Of a DNA stretch of 64,000 nucleotides, positions 55,277 to 64,000 are shown one piece after another. Each line of letters opens with the position of its first letter. Within the stretch, counting starts at the first letter, position 1. The notes below the pieces were generated by a model, which searched no databases, was not told the origin of the DNA, and worked only from the letters and a program-made list of their open reading frames with translations. Source of the stretch: Methanobrevibacter gottschalkii DSM 11977 (GTDB lineage: Archaea; Methanobacteriota; Methanobacteria; Methanobacteriales; Methanobacteriaceae); the NCBI RefSeq assembly GCF_003814835.1, contig NZ_RKRG01000003.1, forward strand, positions 124,001 through 188,000, read 5' to 3'. The position numbers and the translations under genes are program-made.

Positions 55277-56122
55277 ATGCAATTTTTAATTTTAAACAAT
55301 GGAATTAAAATGCCGATTTTGGGATTTGGAACATACCAAATACCTCCAGAAGAAACAAAACAGGCTGTACTTGATGCAATTGATGTAGGTTATAGATTAA
55401 TTGATACAGCACAATTCTATAAAAATGAAAAAGAAGTTGGTGAAGCGATTAAAGAGTGTGGTGTTGACCGTGAAGAGTTATTCATTACAACAAAAGTATG
55501 GATAAATAATTATGGTTATGAAAACTGTCTTGATTCTATTAAAGAATCCTTGGAAAAATTAGGTCTGGATTATATTGATTTGGTCTTAATTCATCAACCT
55601 TTCTCTGATTATTATGGTGCTTATAGTGCTTTGGAAGATTTATACGAAGCAGGCATTATCAAAGCGATTGGGGTATCTAACTTTTATCCAGATAGATTAA
55701 CTGATATCTGCTTATTTAATCGCAGAATCATCCCTCAAATCAATCAGGTTGAGGTAAATCCATTTAATGGGCAATATGCTGCACAAGCAAACATGGAGAA
55801 AAATGGAGTTCAAATGCAGGCTTGGGCACCATTTGGACAAGGTAGGCATGGCATGTTTGAAAATGAAACATTAAAAAAAATTGGTGAGAAAAATGGTGGC
55901 AGGACACCAGCTCAAGTAATTTTAAGATGGTTGGTTGAAAGAAGCATTGTTGTTTTAGCAAAATCAACTCACAAAGAAAGAATGGCTGAAAACATTGATA
56001 TTTTTGACTTTGCACTTGATGAGGAGGACATGATGGAAATAATGAATTTGGATAATGGTGAAACCCTGTTTTTCAACCACCAAAATCCGGAAGTTGTTGA
56101 AAGGTTTGAGGATATAAGTTAA
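55277..56122 (+). CDS. Aldo/keto reductase (AKR5-like)
   Basis: A 281-residue NADPH-dependent carbonyl reductase. The full catalytic tetrad can be read: Asp (LIDTAQFY), Tyr (QFYKNEKEVGEAI), Lys (FITTKVW) and His (LVLIHQPF), plus the coenzyme-binding VLAKSTHKERMAENI. Similar to bacterial 2,5-diketogluconate reductase-type enzymes; the natural substrate is not deducible. ATG 55277 follows GGCGGTAGT. It lies 33 bp before the sulfhydrylase gene. Confidence 0.93.
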   Translation: MQFLILNNGIKMPILGFGTYQIPPEETKQAVLDAIDVGYRLIDTAQFYKNEKEVGEAIKECGVDREELFITTKVWINNYGYENCLDSIKESLEKLGLDYIDLVLIHQPFSDYYGAYSALEDLYEAGIIKAIGVSNFYPDRLTDICLFNRRIIPQINQVEVNPFNGQYAAQANMEKNGVQMQAWAPFGQGRHGMFENETLKKIGEKNGGRTPAQVILRWLVERSIVVLAKSTHKERMAENIDIFDFALDEEDMMEIMNLDNGETLFFNHQNPEVVERFEDIS

Positions 56123-56155
56123 TATTTAAGAAAGACAAATAATTTAGTGATTATT

Positions 56156-57442
56156 ATGGCATATGAAATTAAAAACAAGAAGAATATTTCAACAATTGGA
56201 GTGCATGCAGGCCAAGAGGAAGTTGATGAAACAGGTTCACGTGTAACTCCAATTTATCAGACAACATCTTATGTATTTGACTCACCAGAACAGGCCGCAA
56301 ATAGATTTGCACTTAAAGAAGGAGGAAACATTTACTCAAGACTTACAAACCCTACTACTGAAGCATTTGAAAGGAGAATGGCAGCTGTTGAAGGTGGAAC
56401 ATCTGCATATGCAACTGCAACTGGAATGTCTGCAATCTTTTATGCAATTATCAACATAACCTCTGTTGGAGATAACATTGTATCTGCAGATAATTTGTAT
56501 GGCGGAACCTATGAATTATTTGAAAATACATTAGAAGATTTGGGACGTAGTGTAACTTTTGTTGATTCACAGTCTCCTGAATTATTCGAGGAAGCTATTG
56601 ATGATAAAACAAAAGCAATTTATGTGGAATCTATTGGAAATCCAAAATTGGACATCCCAGATTTTGATAGGTTAGCTGAAATTGCACATTCACATGGAAT
56701 TCCATTAATTGCAGACAATACTGTTGGAATCGGGTCTGTAAGACCATTTGACCATGGAACAGACATTATTGCATCCTCCGCTACAAAATACATTGGCGGT
56801 CATGGAACTACTCTTGGCGGGATTATCATTGAAAAGGGTGACTTTGACTGGATGAGTGGAAAATTCCCATCATTGTCCGAACCTGATGCAACATATAATG
56901 GATTAGTATTTGGAGAAGCATTCAAAGATTCTGCTTTTACAACAAGAATCAGAACAGTCGTTGGAAGAGACACTGGTGCTGTACCTTCTCCATTCGGATC
57001 ATTTTTACTTTTACAAGGTTTAGAAACACTAGGACTTAGAATTGAAAGGCATGCTTCAAACGCAATGGCTGTTGCAGAACATTTGGAGGCACATCCTAAA
57101 GTAGCTTGGGTAACATATTCCGGTTTGGAATCATCTCCTAACCATAAGATAGCTAAAAAATATGCTGAAAAAGGATATGGTGGAATAGTATCATTTGGTC
57201 TTAAAGCAGGTTATGATGGGGCTTTAAAATTCATTGAAAATGTTGAGTTAATCTCATTTTTAGCGAATATTGGTGATGCAAAATCATTAGTTACTCATCC
57301 GGCTTCCACTACTCATTCCCAATTGTCTGAAGAACAACAGTTATCTACTGGGGTAACACCGGATTTAATTAGATTTTCTGTTGGTATTGAAGATTTGGAA
57401 GATATTTTGGCTGATGTGGATCAAGCTTTAGATAAAATTTAA
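56156..57442 (+). CDS. O-acetylhomoserine sulfhydrylase
   Basis: PLP enzyme of the Cys/Met metabolism family making homocysteine from O-acetylhomoserine and sulfide. The 428-residue length and sequence fit MetY: TIGVHAGQEEVDETGSR at the start, TPIYQTTSYVF, the PLP Lys in ASSATKYIGGHGTTLGG, and the C-terminal VTHPASTTHSQLSEEQQL. ATG 56156 is preceded by TTAGTGATTATT. Acetyl-transfer partner MetX is not in the window. Confidence 0.94.
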   Translation: MAYEIKNKKNISTIGVHAGQEEVDETGSRVTPIYQTTSYVFDSPEQAANRFALKEGGNIYSRLTNPTTEAFERRMAAVEGGTSAYATATGMSAIFYAIINITSVGDNIVSADNLYGGTYELFENTLEDLGRSVTFVDSQSPELFEEAIDDKTKAIYVESIGNPKLDIPDFDRLAEIAHSHGIPLIADNTVGIGSVRPFDHGTDIIASSATKYIGGHGTTLGGIIIEKGDFDWMSGKFPSLSEPDATYNGLVFGEAFKDSAFTTRIRTVVGRDTGAVPSPFGSFLLLQGLETLGLRIERHASNAMAVAEHLEAHPKVAWVTYSGLESSPNHKIAKKYAEKGYGGIVSFGLKAGYDGALKFIENVELISFLANIGDAKSLVTHPASTTHSQLSEEQQLSTGVTPDLIRFSVGIEDLEDILADVDQALDKI

Positions 57443-57477
57443 ACTGAAAGCCTTTCAAAATCTCTTTTCAGATCTCT

Positions 57478-58842
57478 ATGCAGACTAATAGGAACATTGA
57501 ATCAATAATTGGAAATCCTCGAAAAGCTATTAATAAATTGGCTTTTCCAACTATATTTTCATTGCTTTTAATGTTTTTTAATAATTTAATTGACAGTTTT
57601 TGGGTTGCAGGAATCAATGCTGATGCTCTTGCAGCTCTGGGTTTTATTTCTCCCCTTTACCTTGTTATCATTGGTCTTGGAACTGGTGTTGGTGCAGGCA
57701 CTAATTCTTTAATCTCCAGATATCTCGGAGCGCAAAGAATTGATGATGCAAATAATGCGATTATTCATTCAATAATTTTAACGGTTATTATTTCAATCAT
57801 TGTTTTAATTATAGGTATTTTCTTTTTAGATGATTTGATTATATCGCTTGGGGCAAGTGGTGTAATTTCATACTGCTTGAGTTATGGTGAAATCATATTT
57901 TTACTGAACATTGTATTTTTACTACCCAATGTAATAGCCAGTATTTTCAGAGCCGAAGGTGATGTTGGGTGAGCGACAAATCCATTAATCCTAACGGCTA
58001 TTTTAAACATGATTTTGGATCCAATTTTAATTTATGTACTTGATTTAGGCATTTTTGGAGCAGGATTTGCAACTGTTATTGCTTCATTTATCGGATTAAT
58101 ATGGATGATTTACTGGATTTACATTAAAAAAGATACATATTTCAGATTTAATTTCTCAAATTATAAAGCTGAATTTGGAATATATAAGGAAATCCTTCTT
58201 GTTTCACTTCCTGCAGGTACTGAAGAGATTATATTTTCTTTAGTTGCAATAATCTTAAATTACTTAATTATTACAACATCCGGTGTTGGTGAGGTTTCAG
58301 CTTTTACAATAGCTTGGAGATTTATCGCAATGGCATTTCTACCATGTATGGCAATTGGTATTGCTACAATCACTGTATCAGGTGTTGCTTATGGAGCTTG
58401 CAACTGGCAGAACTTCAATGAAACAATCAAATACTCAACATTAATTAGTTTGACTATTACATTAGTTTTTACTGTGGTGTTTTTCTTCTTTGCTTATCCA
58501 ATTTGTGAGGTATTTAATTTCACTTCAAATAATCTGGAATTAGTTACTCGTTCTGCTGAAATTCTACAACTGTTGGTATTTTATAATTTCATGATTCCAT
58601 TTGGAGCAACAGCAGCTTATGTTTATCAGGGAGTAGGTTCCGGATTTAAATCACTTTCTTTGACAATACTTCGGGAATTAATTTTAAGCATGGGATTCGC
58701 TTATTTGATGGGAATTACTTTCAATATGGGAATTTTTGGAGTGTATCTTGGTGCAATAGTTGGAATGAATATCGGTTCATTTATTGGATTTATTTGTATT
58801 TGGATTTTTAATCTTAACTTTAAAAAAGAAATTCATTGCTAA
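57478..58842 (+). pseudogene. MATE-family efflux transporter interrupted by one in-frame TGA
   Basis: A 454-codon frame with about 12 membrane helices split by a single TGA at 57970-57972. Before it: NIESIIGNPRKAINKLAFPT and EGDVG; after it, in the same frame, ATNPLILTAILNMILDPILI. Family members usually have Arg or Lys at the stop position (GDxxRA), so CGA or AGA to TGA is the simplest explanation. The second part has no ribosome site of its own beyond ATG 58009. Start ATG 57478 lacks a clear ribosome site. Likely a recent pseudogene or read-through. Confidence 0.8.
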
Positions 58843-58859
58843 TCAGTATTATTTTTTTA

Positions 58860-59048
58860 TTAATTTAAAGAGTTTTGTAATACTTTTGATATAGTATTAC
58901 TTTTATTTTAATTATTTAAATATTGAATATTATTAGTCATGAATTTAAACAATGATTATTACTTTTTACTTAATTTAAAGCATTTTGGTAATACTTTTTT
59001 TAGAAAAATTTATATTTATTTTTTTATAAAATTACTCATGGTAGTAAT
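58860..59048 (+). promoter_or_regulatory. CobN-like gene promoter with repeated GTAATAC elements
   Basis: GTAATAC (58877-58883) and GTATTAC (58894-58900) form an inverted repeat with a 10-nt spacer; another GTAATAC is at 58988-58994. The surrounding TAATTTAAAG...TTTTGTAATACTTTT is itself duplicated (58861-58887 and 58971-58998). TATA candidate AATTTATATTT (about 59007-59018) is followed by ATTACT/AGTAAT (59031-59048) over the expected start. Looks like a metal- or cofactor-responsive control region. Confidence 0.5.
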
Positions 59049-59111
59049 ATTTTTTTAAAATTATTTACTACTTGAAATTTTTTGCCTTTAATTTTAAAGG
59101 AGAAATTTAAA

Positions 59112-62100
59112 ATGAAATTTTTTAGAAAAAAACCAAGAATATTTTTGATACTTTTAATTGTAATGATATGCTTTTGTTTATTCTCACAACTGGCTTTCGC
59201 CGAAAATATCAATGAAAGTGAAGTTGTTGGAAATGCAGAAATTGAAAATAATTTAAGCAGTACTAATGATAATTTTGAAGTTTCAAAAGATATAGGTTAT
59301 AACGTCTCTAAAAAGATTTCAACGGATAATTCAAATGAAAATTTAAGAAATTCTCAACACATGACTTTATTTATAATTAGTGATAATCCGGGAACAAATA
59401 TTCTGGATAAAGCTATTTTAGAACTTTCCAATGAAAATAAGATAAATGGTGTAAATTTAATTATTAGAAATGGAAATCAAGTAAAATCAATGAATGAAAA
59501 TGAATTAAGTTATTTATTATCTGATTGTGATGCTTTTATAGGTGAATGGATTAGTAGTGATGTCGATTCTGTATTGACAAGTGTTTTAGTAAAAAATCCT
59601 GATTTGTCTAATAAAAAATTATTTCTTGTATTGGAACCTCCTTCAGGCAATTTAAACTCGGGGTCCAGTTCATTGAATCTAATTAGGAATAATACCTTGA
59701 ATTATAATAAGATATTTACAAATTATTCCAATGAAGAGTTAATTAATTATTTTAAGAATACTAAAAGGGGCAACTCATATTCTAACATTAATAATTATTT
59801 AACAAATGGAAACGGAAAAAATTTCGATTCAATTTTTAATCGATTAGTTCTTTATAAGGATTTGAATGATAAAAATAATTTGAAAAATCAAATATTGTTT
59901 ATTTTAAATTATTTGGGCGTTGATGTTAGTTATGAACAGCCAACATTTACCGGTGTTAAAAACTATGGTATTTATAGGGATAGATGGTACTCCTTGGATG
60001 AGTATATTTCTACTTTTTTTAAAGCAACTAATAATAGGACGGTTGGGATTTTAGAAAGTAAAATGTATATTGAATCTCAGCAGTTAAACACTTGCTATTC
60101 AATTATAAACTCATTGGAATCAAGAAATTATAATGTAATTCCTGTCTTTGCTGATGGAGGATCTGCTGAACAATTGAAGGTCATGGTTGAATCCTGGACA
60201 AGTGCGGGAGATGATATTTCAGGATTTTTATCTAATTCTTCTAATTTTGATGTTTATATTGATGCGATTGTATCGATGGTGGCATATGGTGTTGGTGGGG
60301 AAAACTTCACAAAAGCAACATCTTTTTTTGAAGAAGCTGGTGTTCAGGTATTTAGGGCGGTTCACTCGGATCATGTTTCAAATGAACAGTGGGAATTAGG
60401 TTCTACTGGTTTAACTACAGAAAAAAGTGATAAATGGTGGCACATTACTATTGCTGAAGCGCAAGGAATAATTGATGCCACATTCATTGGAGGTAATTCA
60501 AGTTATATATCAAATTTAACCGGAGCTCAAATTACCACTTATATTCCGCATGAAGGGAACATAGGGTTACTTGCTGACAGAATCGATTCTTGGGTGGATT
60601 TAAAATACACCTTAAATGAGGATAAACTGATATCTATAATTTATTATAACTATCCACCGGGAAAACAAAACATCGGTTCCAGTTATTTAGATACAATAAA
60701 AAGCATTTATAATATACTTTATACTTTAAAAGCTGCAGGATACACTGTTGGAAGTTTGCCAGTTGATGTTAGTGAACTTGAATATCTAATGCTTACATGC
60801 GGTATAAATGTAGCTACATGGGCACCGGGAGAACTTGAAAAAATAGCTAATAGATCTTGCATAACTTTACTTCCGGTAAGTGAATATAACTCCTGGTTTA
60901 ATTCATTAGATGAAATTGTAAGAATACAAGTTTCTAACGGTACTGTTGCATATATTGGTGAGTTAACTAAAAGAGCCGTTGAATTAGATTATACCAAAAC
61001 AATTGGAAGCACAATTGACGACTGGTATAATCAAGTTGTTTCCTTACTTCCAGATGAAAAATCAGTTGAAGCAAAAGAAGTTTTAAGTAATATTGTCAGG
61101 GCTTTAAAAGATTATGCTAATACTCATTCACAAGACTATTATAGATTATATTTAAAATATTTTGATGAATTTAAGGAATTAAACATTCAAGGATTAAATG
61201 GATGGGGTGAAACTCCAGGAAATGTCATGGTAGTTAATAAAAATGGTACAGATTACTTTGTAATTCCCGGATTGACATTTGGAAATATATTCGTGGCTCC
61301 GGAACCTCAAAGAGGATGGGAGTCTGATATTAAAAATCTTTACCATTGTACTGCTGTTGCTCCAACACATCAGTATTTGGCTGCATATTATTATATGCAA
61401 ACTAGAAATCCAAATGCCATGATTTTCACTGGAAGGCATGCAACACATGAATGGTTGCCAGGCAAAGAAATTCTTTTATCTGCAACTGATTATGGATCAG
61501 TTGTTGTTGGTGATGTACCTCAATTATATTTTTACATTAGTGATGGCTTAGGTGAAGCTATTCAAGCTAAACGAAGAGGATTTGCAGTTATTATCTCTCA
61601 CTTAACTTCTCCAATGTCCTATACTCATTTGTATGGTAATTTAACTTTTCTTGCTAATCTGATAAATGATTATCAAAAAGCAGGGAGCAGTTCAGAAAAA
61701 AATAAAATTGGAGAAAAAATACAAGATTTGATAATTAGCAATGATTATTCAACCAATTTAGGACTCAATAAGAGTCAAATAAAAAGCATTTCTATTGATT
61801 CATTAATAGAAAAAATTAATATATTTTTAAAATCAACTCAGGATACTTTACATCCGTTAGGCCTTCATGCATTAGGAGAATATTGGAGTGAAGAGGATAT
61901 TGCTAGTACAGTTTCTGCAATGCTTTCTCATGATTTTGTTTTAGAGAATAATCAGGGAACACTTAATTTATTTACAGAACTTTCTAATTATTACTATTCA
62001 AAATCATATGGTGATTTAACTCCATTTGAAAGGGAATTTGTATTGAATAAATCTTATGATATATGTAAAGCATTGATTTATTGGGATGTTAATTCTGTAA

Positions 62101-64000
62101 GTAATGTATTAATTAATGGCAATGTTAAATTTAACAATTCTAACTTCTATGCTTGTTTAAATTTGGCTAAAAGCTACATAAATCTTATTAATCAAAGTAT
62201 TTCAAATGAACTAAATGCCATGCTTGATGGTTTAAATGGCAGATATATTCCTACAGGAGAAGGTGGGGAAATTGTTGTAAAACCAAGTATTTTACCAACA
62301 GGTACAAACATTTTCCAAGATCAATCATCTGAACTACCAACACAGGATGCATGGAATTATGCAAAAATTCTTGCATTATTAACTTTAGCTGATTTAAATG
62401 ACACTACTGAAAAAATTATCATGGGGATATGGTGTGTTGAAACAGCAAGGGATGATGGTGCTTTGGTTTCAACTGTTCTTTATTTGTTGGGCATGAAACC
62501 TGTTTGGACAAATTCTTCAAGCGCCGGCTTTGATGATGAAGGAAATCCTACTGGAAAAAAAGTTGGTGCAATGCCTGAAGTCATTAAATTAAATGATTTA
62601 ACTCGTCCTGAGGGTTGGAATAAAAAAAGAATAGATGTTACCATAATTACTAGCGGATTATTCAGAGATTTATACTCTTCTCAGTCTGTTTTAATGGATA
62701 ATGCATTTAGAGTAGCATTGGCAAGGTCATATTTAACATTAATTAATAATAAAACTTTAATGAATGGAAAATATGGCAAGGAATTAAGACAGGCATTGGA
62801 CTGTGTCATGGAGGGTATAAATTATTATAGGGCTTCTAATGAAGCTTTAAAAGATAATTATGTTGCTCAGCATTGGATTAAAGATTGCCTATATTATTTG
62901 AGTATTGGTTATAATGCATCTTATGCAGGGGAATGTGCAATTACCCGTATATTCGCACCACCTAATGGAGATTATGGTGCAGGAATATCAAAATTGGTGT
63001 CAATGTCATGGACTTGGAACAACACAGACGAATTAGCTCAGTTTTACTTAGGTCGAATGGGAAATATGTATTCTAAAAATTACTGGGGAGATACAAATCC
63101 ATTAGTATTTCTAAAAGCATTATCTAACTCAGACACAATAATAACAAGCCGCAATACAAATCAGTATGGTGTAATGGATAATGATGACTTCTTTGATTAT
63201 TGGGGTGGTTTATCAATGGCTGTTGAACATGTTTCAGGTAAATCTCCAAAAATGAATGTTTTAATGTATGCTGATAAGGATAATGCATATATTTCTTCGC
63301 TTGAAGAAGTCATGTATCGTGAAATTGCTTCAAGGTATGACAATCCCGAATGGATTAAAGGAATGATGAAAGAAGGATACAGTGGGGCTCGTTATATGTC
63401 CAATAAATTTGTTAGCAATCTATTGGGTTGGCAAGTGACAAGACCGGATTCAGTTTCAGATGATTTATGGAATAGGGTGTATAATACCTATTATAAAGAC
63501 AAATACAATCTGGGTGTTAAGGATTGGTTAATGAGTGGAAATAATGCCTATTCCCTTATTTCAATGAGTGGAACAATGTTGAGTTCAATTCATAAGGGAT
63601 ATTGGAATGCTGATGATGCAACAATAAGAGATATTGCAAATACTTGGGCGCAGGCAACAGTTAAAAATGGTGTTGCATGTTGTGATTGCAGCTGTGGTAA
63701 TGTGGCTATGATGCAGTGGGCAGTTCAGTATGTAAATCCTGATATTTTAGCACAATTATTGCCGAAATTATATGATGCAACTGAAAATCCAGTATTCTTA
63801 AACAATACTCATAATCCAAATACTAAACCTGAAAACAATAATGATCCTCAAGTAGAACCTTCAACTCCAAATCCTACTGATGGTTCTTCTTCTAGTTCAA
63901 CTATTTCTAATAATGCAACTTCCACAAATTCTAATCAGCATTCATTAAGCAATAGTCAAAATTCACAAGGAAATGCGGTTTCTGATGTGGGAGACAGTAG
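59112..64000 (+). CDS. Secreted CobN / Mg-chelatase H-like protein, 3' end outside window
   Basis: Open from ATG 59112 to the right edge (over 1629 residues). Signal peptide (MKFFRKKPRIFLILLIVMIC then FCLFSQLAFA). The body matches the large subunit of cobaltochelatase/Mg-chelatase: YNYPPGKQNIGSSYLD (about 512), GRHATHEWLPGKEILLS (about 772-788) and WIKGMMKEGYSGAR (about 1413). CCDCSC occurs at about 1523. From about 1560 the chain becomes Ser/Asn/Thr/Pro-rich, like a wall-spanning stalk. Chelatase H subunits insert metal into tetrapyrroles in the cytosol; here export implies surface tetrapyrrole or metal capture or chelation (inference). No CobS/CobT ATPase is visible. Ribosome site AAGGAGAAA. 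Confidence 0.88.
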   Translation, partial: MKFFRKKPRIFLILLIVMICFCLFSQLAFAENINESEVVGNAEIENNLSSTNDNFEVSKDIGYNVSKKISTDNSNENLRNSQHMTLFIISDNPGTNILDKAILELSNENKINGVNLIIRNGNQVKSMNENELSYLLSDCDAFIGEWISSDVDSVLTSVLVKNPDLSNKKLFLVLEPPSGNLNSGSSSLNLIRNNTLNYNKIFTNYSNEELINYFKNTKRGNSYSNINNYLTNGNGKNFDSIFNRLVLYKDLNDKNNLKNQILFILNYLGVDVSYEQPTFTGVKNYGIYRDRWYSLDEYISTFFKATNNRTVGILESKMYIESQQLNTCYSIINSLESRNYNVIPVFADGGSAEQLKVMVESWTSAGDDISGFLSNSSNFDVYIDAIVSMVAYGVGGENFTKATSFFEEAGVQVFRAVHSDHVSNEQWELGSTGLTTEKSDKWWHITIAEAQGIIDATFIGGNSSYISNLTGAQITTYIPHEGNIGLLADRIDSWVDLKYTLNEDKLISIIYYNYPPGKQNIGSSYLDTIKSIYNILYTLKAAGYTVGSLPVDVSELEYLMLTCGINVATWAPGELEKIANRSCITLLPVSEYNSWFNSLDEIVRIQVSNGTVAYIGELTKRAVELDYTKTIGSTIDDWYNQVVSLLPDEKSVEAKEVLSNIVRALKDYANTHSQDYYRLYLKYFDEFKELNIQGLNGWGETPGNVMVVNKNGTDYFVIPGLTFGNIFVAPEPQRGWESDIKNLYHCTAVAPTHQYLAAYYYMQTRNPNAMIFTGRHATHEWLPGKEILLSATDYGSVVVGDVPQLYFYISDGLGEAIQAKRRGFAVIISHLTSPMSYTHLYGNLTFLANLINDYQKAGSSSEKNKIGEKIQDLIISNDYSTNLGLNKSQIKSISIDSLIEKINIFLKSTQDTLHPLGLHALGEYWSEEDIASTVSAMLSHDFVLENNQGTLNLFTELSNYYYSKSYGDLTPFEREFVLNKSYDICKALIYWDVNSVSNVLINGNVKFNNSNFYACLNLAKSYINLINQSISNELNAMLDGLNGRYIPTGEGGEIVVKPSILPTGTNIFQDQSSELPTQDAWNYAKILALLTLADLNDTTEKIIMGIWCVETARDDGALVSTVLYLLGMKPVWTNSSSAGFDDEGNPTGKKVGAMPEVIKLNDLTRPEGWNKKRIDVTIITSGLFRDLYSSQSVLMDNAFRVALARSYLTLINNKTLMNGKYGKELRQALDCVMEGINYYRASNEALKDNYVAQHWIKDCLYYLSIGYNASYAGECAITRIFAPPNGDYGAGISKLVSMSWTWNNTDELAQFYLGRMGNMYSKNYWGDTNPLVFLKALSNSDTIITSRNTNQYGVMDNDDFFDYWGGLSMAVEHVSGKSPKMNVLMYADKDNAYISSLEEVMYREIASRYDNPEWIKGMMKEGYSGARYMSNKFVSNLLGWQVTRPDSVSDDLWNRVYNTYYKDKYNLGVKDWLMSGNNAYSLISMSGTMLSSIHKGYWNADDATIRDIANTWAQATVKNGVACCDCSCGNVAMMQWAVQYVNPDILAQLLPKLYDATENPVFLNNTHNPNTKPENNNDPQVEPSTPNPTDGSSSSSTISNNATSTNSNQHSLSNSQNSQGNAVSDVGDS

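Noticed and set aside
57970-57972. Selenocysteine or other recoded TGA in the MATE gene
   Set aside because: Family has Arg/Lys at this position, not Cys or Sec, and I see no recoding element nearby.
60187-60399. 70-codon plus-strand frame
   Set aside because: Out-of-frame shadow inside the CobN-like gene.

Overview
This 64 kb window is very AT-rich archaeal DNA from a pseudomurein-walled methanogen. The best fit is Methanobrevibacter or a close relative in the Methanobacteriales. The evidence is an HMf-type histone, a group II chaperonin, the euryarchaeal L7Ae-S28e-L24e-Ndk-aIF5B-S6e-aIF2gamma-RpoE-Spt4-S24e-S27ae cluster, pseudomurein-binding repeats, and a set of giant beta-helix/Ig-like surface proteins (adhesin-like proteins) typical of gut Methanobacteriales. 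Promoters look archaeal (TTTATATA boxes) and ribosome sites are variants of GGAGGTGAT. Species cannot be fixed from sequence reading alone.

Layout. 0-24 kb is mostly core genome: partial HMG-CoA reductase, small conserved genes, DUF116, a TPR protein, the thermosome, a secreted pseudomurein-targeted multidomain enzyme (5766-9704), a DtxR-family metal regulator, tRNA-intron endonuclease, TrpS, threonine synthase, histone, the translation/transcription cluster (14.5-21.4 kb), argH, and a KH/PP-loop ATPase with a zinc ribbon. 24.8-50 kb is a surface-protein island of five adhesin-like genes. Four point right and one (44236-49971) points left. An IS630-type transposon remnant lies between the second and third. 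50-55.2 kb is a decayed accessory region: an antitoxin relic with an intact-looking operator, an Fe-S aldo/keto reductase, a DUF4143-type ATPase between two copies of an integrase 3' end, a broken tyrosine recombinase and a transposase scrap. 55.3-64 kb holds an aldo/keto reductase, O-acetylhomoserine sulfhydrylase, a MATE transporter interrupted by one in-frame TGA, and a secreted CobN/Mg-chelatase-H-like protein running off the right edge.

How the parts relate. The core genes support lipid synthesis, protein folding, tRNA maturation, amino-acid synthesis, translation and transcription. The surface genes share three building blocks: an NYxxYF cap, a YVSxxGxDxxGxGS cap, and Lys-rich Ig-like repeats. 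They attach in different ways: transmembrane tail, Lys-rich Ig domain, or pseudomurein-binding repeats. Several of them avoid ATG as start codon, and one has no conventional in-frame start for its signal peptide.

Most promising unexplained items: (1) a DtxR/IdeR-like box and TATA box driving a short, strongly folded transcript after argH; (2) the Ig-TIM barrel-PMBR-transglutaminase enzyme; (3) a candidate kink-turn in the L7Ae leader; (4) the ATPase cassette bounded by integrase-tail direct repeats with twin operators; (5) the secreted CobN-like protein with repeated GTAATAC elements upstream.
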